The notes below the pieces were generated by a model. The model was not told the origin of the DNA and searched no databases. It was given only the letters and a program-made list of their open reading frames with translations. A stretch of DNA of 8,019 nt, taken from a bacterium (GTDB lineage Bacteria > Krumholzibacteriota > Krumholzibacteria > LZORAL124-64-63). How positions within the stretch are numbered: position 1 is the first letter of the stretch; each line of letters begins with the position of its first letter. Where the stretch lies: contig JAUUZX010000046.1 of assembly GCA_030592025.1 (NCBI GenBank), positions 1 to 8,019 on the forward strand, in the 5' to 3' direction. This document shows, piece by piece, positions 5,938 through 8,019 of the stretch. A program made the position numbers and the translations under genes.

Positions 5938-7472
5938 TCCTCCACGAGGACAGCCACTGGCTCGCCGTGGACAAGCCCACGGACCTGCCCACCCACGCGC
6001 CCCGGCCCGGTGTGCTCGGCGCCGTGGAGTGGCTGGCGCTCCACCTCGGCCATGAGACCCACATCGTCTCGCGCCTCGACGCCGGCACCAGCGGCGTGCT
6101 GCTGCTGGCCCGAGACCCGGCCACCGCCGCCCGCGCCGAACACATCCACGCCGCGGGCAACGCCGCCAAGACCTACGTGTTCCTGACCGCCGCCGGCGAC
6201 GACCTCCCGGACAATTTTAATCGTGACGACGACCTTGACGGCAAGAGCGCCCACACAGCCTTCGTGCGCCTGGGCTCGGGCACGGTGGGCGGCCGCGACG
6301 TCGCCCGTTGGGAGGCCCGGCTCAGCCACGGGCGTCGGCACCAGATCCGTCGCCACGCTGCGGCGGCCGGCATCCCCCTGCTCGGCGACATCAAGTACGG
6401 TGGCCCCTCCTGGCCCCGCCTGGCGTTGCACTGCCGTGAGGTGATGTGGCCCGAGCTGGACGCGCCCGTGACGTGCCCCGAGCCCGCGTCGTTCACCGCC
6501 GCCACCGCCGATGACCTGGCCTGGACCGTCGCCTGCGAACGCCGCGGCGCCTGGCCGCAACAAGTGGCCGACGCCTGGCGCGCCGTCCACCGGGACGAGA
6601 TCCCCGGCCTGCCCGCCGCCATCGACGTGTACGGACCTTGGCTCAACGCGGTGTGGTTCGACGAGACCGTGACCGCCGACGAAGCCGCCGCCCGCCTCGA
6701 ACCGTGGCTCCGACGCGTGGCCGACCATGCCGGCTGCCGGGGCGGCGTCATCCGCACCCACGCCCGCAACCCCCATCAAAAAGGACTGGTGAGCGAACTG
6801 CGCCCCTGGGGCGAGGCGCCGTCGGGCCCGTTCACCGTGACCGAGCACGGCCTCACCTACGAGATCGACCTCCTGCGCACCCAGCACACGGGACTCTTCC
6901 TCGACCAGCGGGACACCCGGCGGCGGCTGTATCTTGCGGCCAAGGGCGCCCGTCTGGCCAACCTCTTCGCCTTCACCTGCTCGTTCTCCGTGGCGGCGGC
7001 GGCGGCCTCATGCGAAGTGGTCTTCAGCGTGGACACGGCCAAGGCCGGCCTGACCACGGGCAAGACGAATTTCGCCCTGAACGACCTCACGGAGTCGGGC
7101 CGCGGCAAGTTCATCCAGGAGGACGTCCGGCGCTGGTTCGACCGCCAACGGCGTCGGCGTTCGGAGAAGCCCGACGAGTTCGCCCCGCTGGATCTGGTGG
7201 TTTGCGACCCCCCCGTCTTCGCGGCGGGCAAGGGCGGCGCGCGCTTCAGCGTCGAGGAGGAGTGGCCGCGCTTGGCTGCGGCCGTGGCGGAGCTGCTCGG
7301 GCCCGACGGCCAGGCCGTCTTCGCCAACAACCACCGGAGCGGCGACCACCGGCGCTACCGGGCCCAGCTGGCGGAGCGGTTCAGCCGCGTGGAGGACCTG
7401 CGCCCGCCCATTGATTTTCCGGTGCTGCCTGACGGCGAACCTCATGTGCGCACGTTCTGGTGCCACGTCTGA
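5934..7472 (+). CDS. Fusion of RluA-type pseudouridine synthase and RlmI-like SAM-dependent rRNA methyltransferase
   Basis: 512 aa with two catalytic modules. Residues 1 to about 200 are an RluA-family pseudouridine synthase: WLAVDKPTDLPTHA (motif I), IVSRLDAGTSGVLLLAR with catalytic Asp49 (the usual His of HRLD is Ser46), AKTYVFL (motif II) and GRRHQIRRHAAAAGIPLLGD (motif III) followed by YGG. Residues about 225 to 512 match RlmI-type 23S rRNA methyltransferases: a central domain from YGPWLNAVWFDE onward, then GLTYEIDLLRTQHTGLFLDQ with RDTR (306-329), SAM motif I LFAFTCSFSVAAA (344-356), an acidic residue at Asp367, and motif IV VVCDPPVFA (422-430). It presumably modifies uridine and another base in RNA, probably rRNA; exact targets are unknown. 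RlmI forms m5C, but product specificity here is unproven. In motif I the usual Gly after Thr is Cys349 (TCS for TGS/TGG). Start ATG 5934 overlaps the upstream stop codon. Confidence 0.88.
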   Translation: MILHEDSHWLAVDKPTDLPTHAPRPGVLGAVEWLALHLGHETHIVSRLDAGTSGVLLLARDPATAARAEHIHAAGNAAKTYVFLTAAGDDLPDNFNRDDDLDGKSAHTAFVRLGSGTVGGRDVARWEARLSHGRRHQIRRHAAAAGIPLLGDIKYGGPSWPRLALHCREVMWPELDAPVTCPEPASFTAATADDLAWTVACERRGAWPQQVADAWRAVHRDEIPGLPAAIDVYGPWLNAVWFDETVTADEAAARLEPWLRRVADHAGCRGGVIRTHARNPHQKGLVSELRPWGEAPSGPFTVTEHGLTYEIDLLRTQHTGLFLDQRDTRRRLYLAAKGARLANLFAFTCSFSVAAAAASCEVVFSVDTAKAGLTTGKTNFALNDLTESGRGKFIQEDVRRWFDRQRRRRSEKPDEFAPLDLVVCDPPVFAAGKGGARFSVEEEWPRLAAAVAELLGPDGQAVFANNHRSGDHRRYRAQLAERFSRVEDLRPPIDFPVLPDGEPHVRTFWCHV

Positions 7473-7488
7473 TCACCACATATCAGAC
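7467..7488 (+). terminator. 7-bp stem-loop overlapping the stop codon of the fusion gene
   Basis: GTCTGAT (7467-7473) pairs perfectly with ATCAGAC (7482-7488) around an 8-base loop and includes the TGA stop at 7470-7472. A second small hairpin, CCTAA-ACGC-TTAGG (7488-7501), follows directly. No T-run follows, so termination is weak at best. The pair could instead mark an mRNA processing site or an operator in front of the peroxiredoxin gene. Confidence 0.35.
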
Positions 7489-7502
7489 CTAAACGCTTAG
7501 GG

Positions 7503-7530
7503 TTGCGGGAATCCCGGATCCAGTTACCAT
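7503..7530 (+). promoter_or_regulatory. Possible promoter of the peroxiredoxin gene
   Basis: TTGCGG (7503-7508) and TACCAT (7525-7530), 16 bases apart, weakly resemble sigma-70 -35 and -10 boxes. They lie about 40 bases before the start codon, in a locally AT-richer gap. A TATATG at 7536-7541 is an alternative -10. Neither matches consensus well. The strong SD aaggagg (7557-7563) follows, five bases before ATG 7569. Confidence 0.25.
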
Positions 7531-7568
7531 GTCCATATATGACAATCATTCCTGATAAGGAGGTTCTC

Positions 7569-8019
7569 ATGGCCAAGAAACAGGATGGCTGCGTGAAACC
7601 CGTGGCCGGGCCCATCAATTCCAGCGACGGGGACCCGTCCCCCGACCCAACCCCCACCAAGGAGACGATGACCATGCAGGCACGCGTGGGGCGCGAGGCG
7701 CCCGATTTCGAGGCGACGGCCTACATCCCCGCCACCGGCGACTTCCAGCCGGTCAAGCTGTCCGACTACAAGGGGAAGTGGATCACCCTCTGCTTCTACC
7801 CCGGTGACTTCACCTTCGTCTGACCCACCGAATTGGCAGCGGTCGCTGCCATGCATGACGACCTGGAGGCCCTGGGCGTGCAGGTGCTCGCCATGAGCAC
7901 CGACAGCCGGTTCACCCACAAGATCTGGCAGGAAGAGGAACTCTCGAAGATGGTCAAGGGTGGCGTGCCCTTTCCCATGCTCTCGGACGCCGGCGGCTGC
8001 ATCGGCACCGTCTACGGCG
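7569..8019 (+). CDS. Selenocysteine-containing AhpC/2-Cys-type peroxiredoxin (UGA recoded, C-terminus cut by window)
   Basis: Peroxiredoxins reduce H2O2 and organic hydroperoxides through a peroxidatic residue in the motif FTFVCPTE. Here that position is an in-frame TGA (7821-7823), giving FTFV-U-PTE. The frame continues for 65 codons to the window end with canonical sequence: [20 protein letters not shown], then a Lys-rich turn and [11 protein letters not shown]. Upstream lie APDFEATAY and [17 protein letters not shown]. Sec is residue 85 from ATG 7569 or 50 from ATG 7674, the latter being the usual position in the family. Two in-frame starts have their own SD: aaggagg before 7569, and aaggag (7659-7664) before 7674. 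The first adds a Gly/Asp/Pro-rich 35-residue extension with one Cys (QDGCVKP). A Cys 59 residues after Sec (GGCIG) is visible; the C-terminal resolving Cys would lie outside. Electrons probably come from a thioredoxin-like protein. A simple nonsense mutation is unlikely because of the SECIS-like hairpin. Confidence 0.88.
7821..7851 (+). promoter_or_regulatory. Bacterial SECIS-like element with recoded UGA
   Basis: TGA (7821-7823) is followed by a perfect 7-bp stem, TGGCAGC (7834-7840) with GCTGCCA (7845-7851), closing the apical tetraloop GGTC (7841-7844). The loop begins 17 nt after the UGA. In the known E. coli fdhF SECIS the apical GGUC, which SelB recognises, lies 18 nt after the UGA. Position, loop sequence and stem therefore fit a SelB-dependent SECIS inside the coding sequence. 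The hairpin codes for LAAVAA, normal peroxiredoxin sequence. Confidence 0.82.

Noticed and set aside
5805..6887. 360-codon minus-strand frame opposite the RNA-modification fusion
   Set aside because: It is an antisense shadow of a gene with two complete sets of catalytic motifs.
7569..7823. Reading the peroxiredoxin as a pseudogene or a short protein ending at TGA 7823
   Set aside because: The TGA is exactly at the catalytic Cys, conserved coding continues without any other disruption, and a SECIS-like hairpin follows at the expected distance. Recoding explains all three; a random nonsense mutation explains none.

Overview
This is an 8 kb, GC-rich bacterial chromosome segment with seven genes. 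Two run off the window edges. Nothing in it looks like phage, plasmid, transposon or CRISPR. The short primary-type sigma factor (284 aa, no region 1.1) resembles the compact sigma factors of the FCB and related Gram-negative lineages. The lipoprotein signal peptide, the membrane-anchored winged-helix/beta-propeller regulator and the GC content also fit a Gram-negative bacterium of that broad kind, such as Gemmatimonadota, Krumholzibacteriota, Eisenbacteria or a deltaproteobacterium. Taxonomy is an inference only.

Layout. 1-470 (-): 5'-part of a secreted, cysteine-rich repeat protein, cut by the window start. 471-726: divergent regulatory region. 727-1581 (+): sigma-70 family factor, followed by a strong hairpin at 1638-1666. 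1582-2118: gene-poor stretch with a perfect 11-bp inverted repeat (1715-1725 / 1772-1782) and a possible gene remnant. 2119-4353 (-): CadC/ToxR-like regulator with N-terminal winged helix, one membrane segment and a TolB-like PD40 propeller. 4435-5295 (-): predicted lipoprotein of the endonuclease/exonuclease/phosphatase family. Only 33 bp separate its start from the divergent gene 5329-5937 (+), a Thioredoxin_9-type protein. That gene overlaps by ATGA with 5934-7472 (+), a fusion of an RluA-type pseudouridine synthase with an RlmI-type SAM-dependent methyltransferase. 7569-8019 (+): a peroxiredoxin cut by the window end.

The most important observation is in the peroxiredoxin. Its peroxidatic cysteine position (FTFV_PTE) is an in-frame TGA at 7821-7823. 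The reading frame continues after it with normal AhpC/Prx sequence. A 7-bp stem with a GGUC apical loop starts 10 nt downstream of the TGA, with the loop 17 nt downstream, as expected for a bacterial SECIS. This is very probably a selenocysteine peroxiredoxin that routine gene calling would cut into a truncated fragment.

The right half thus holds a thioredoxin-like protein, an rRNA-modification fusion enzyme and a selenoperoxiredoxin on one strand. A redox link between the first and third is plausible but unproven.
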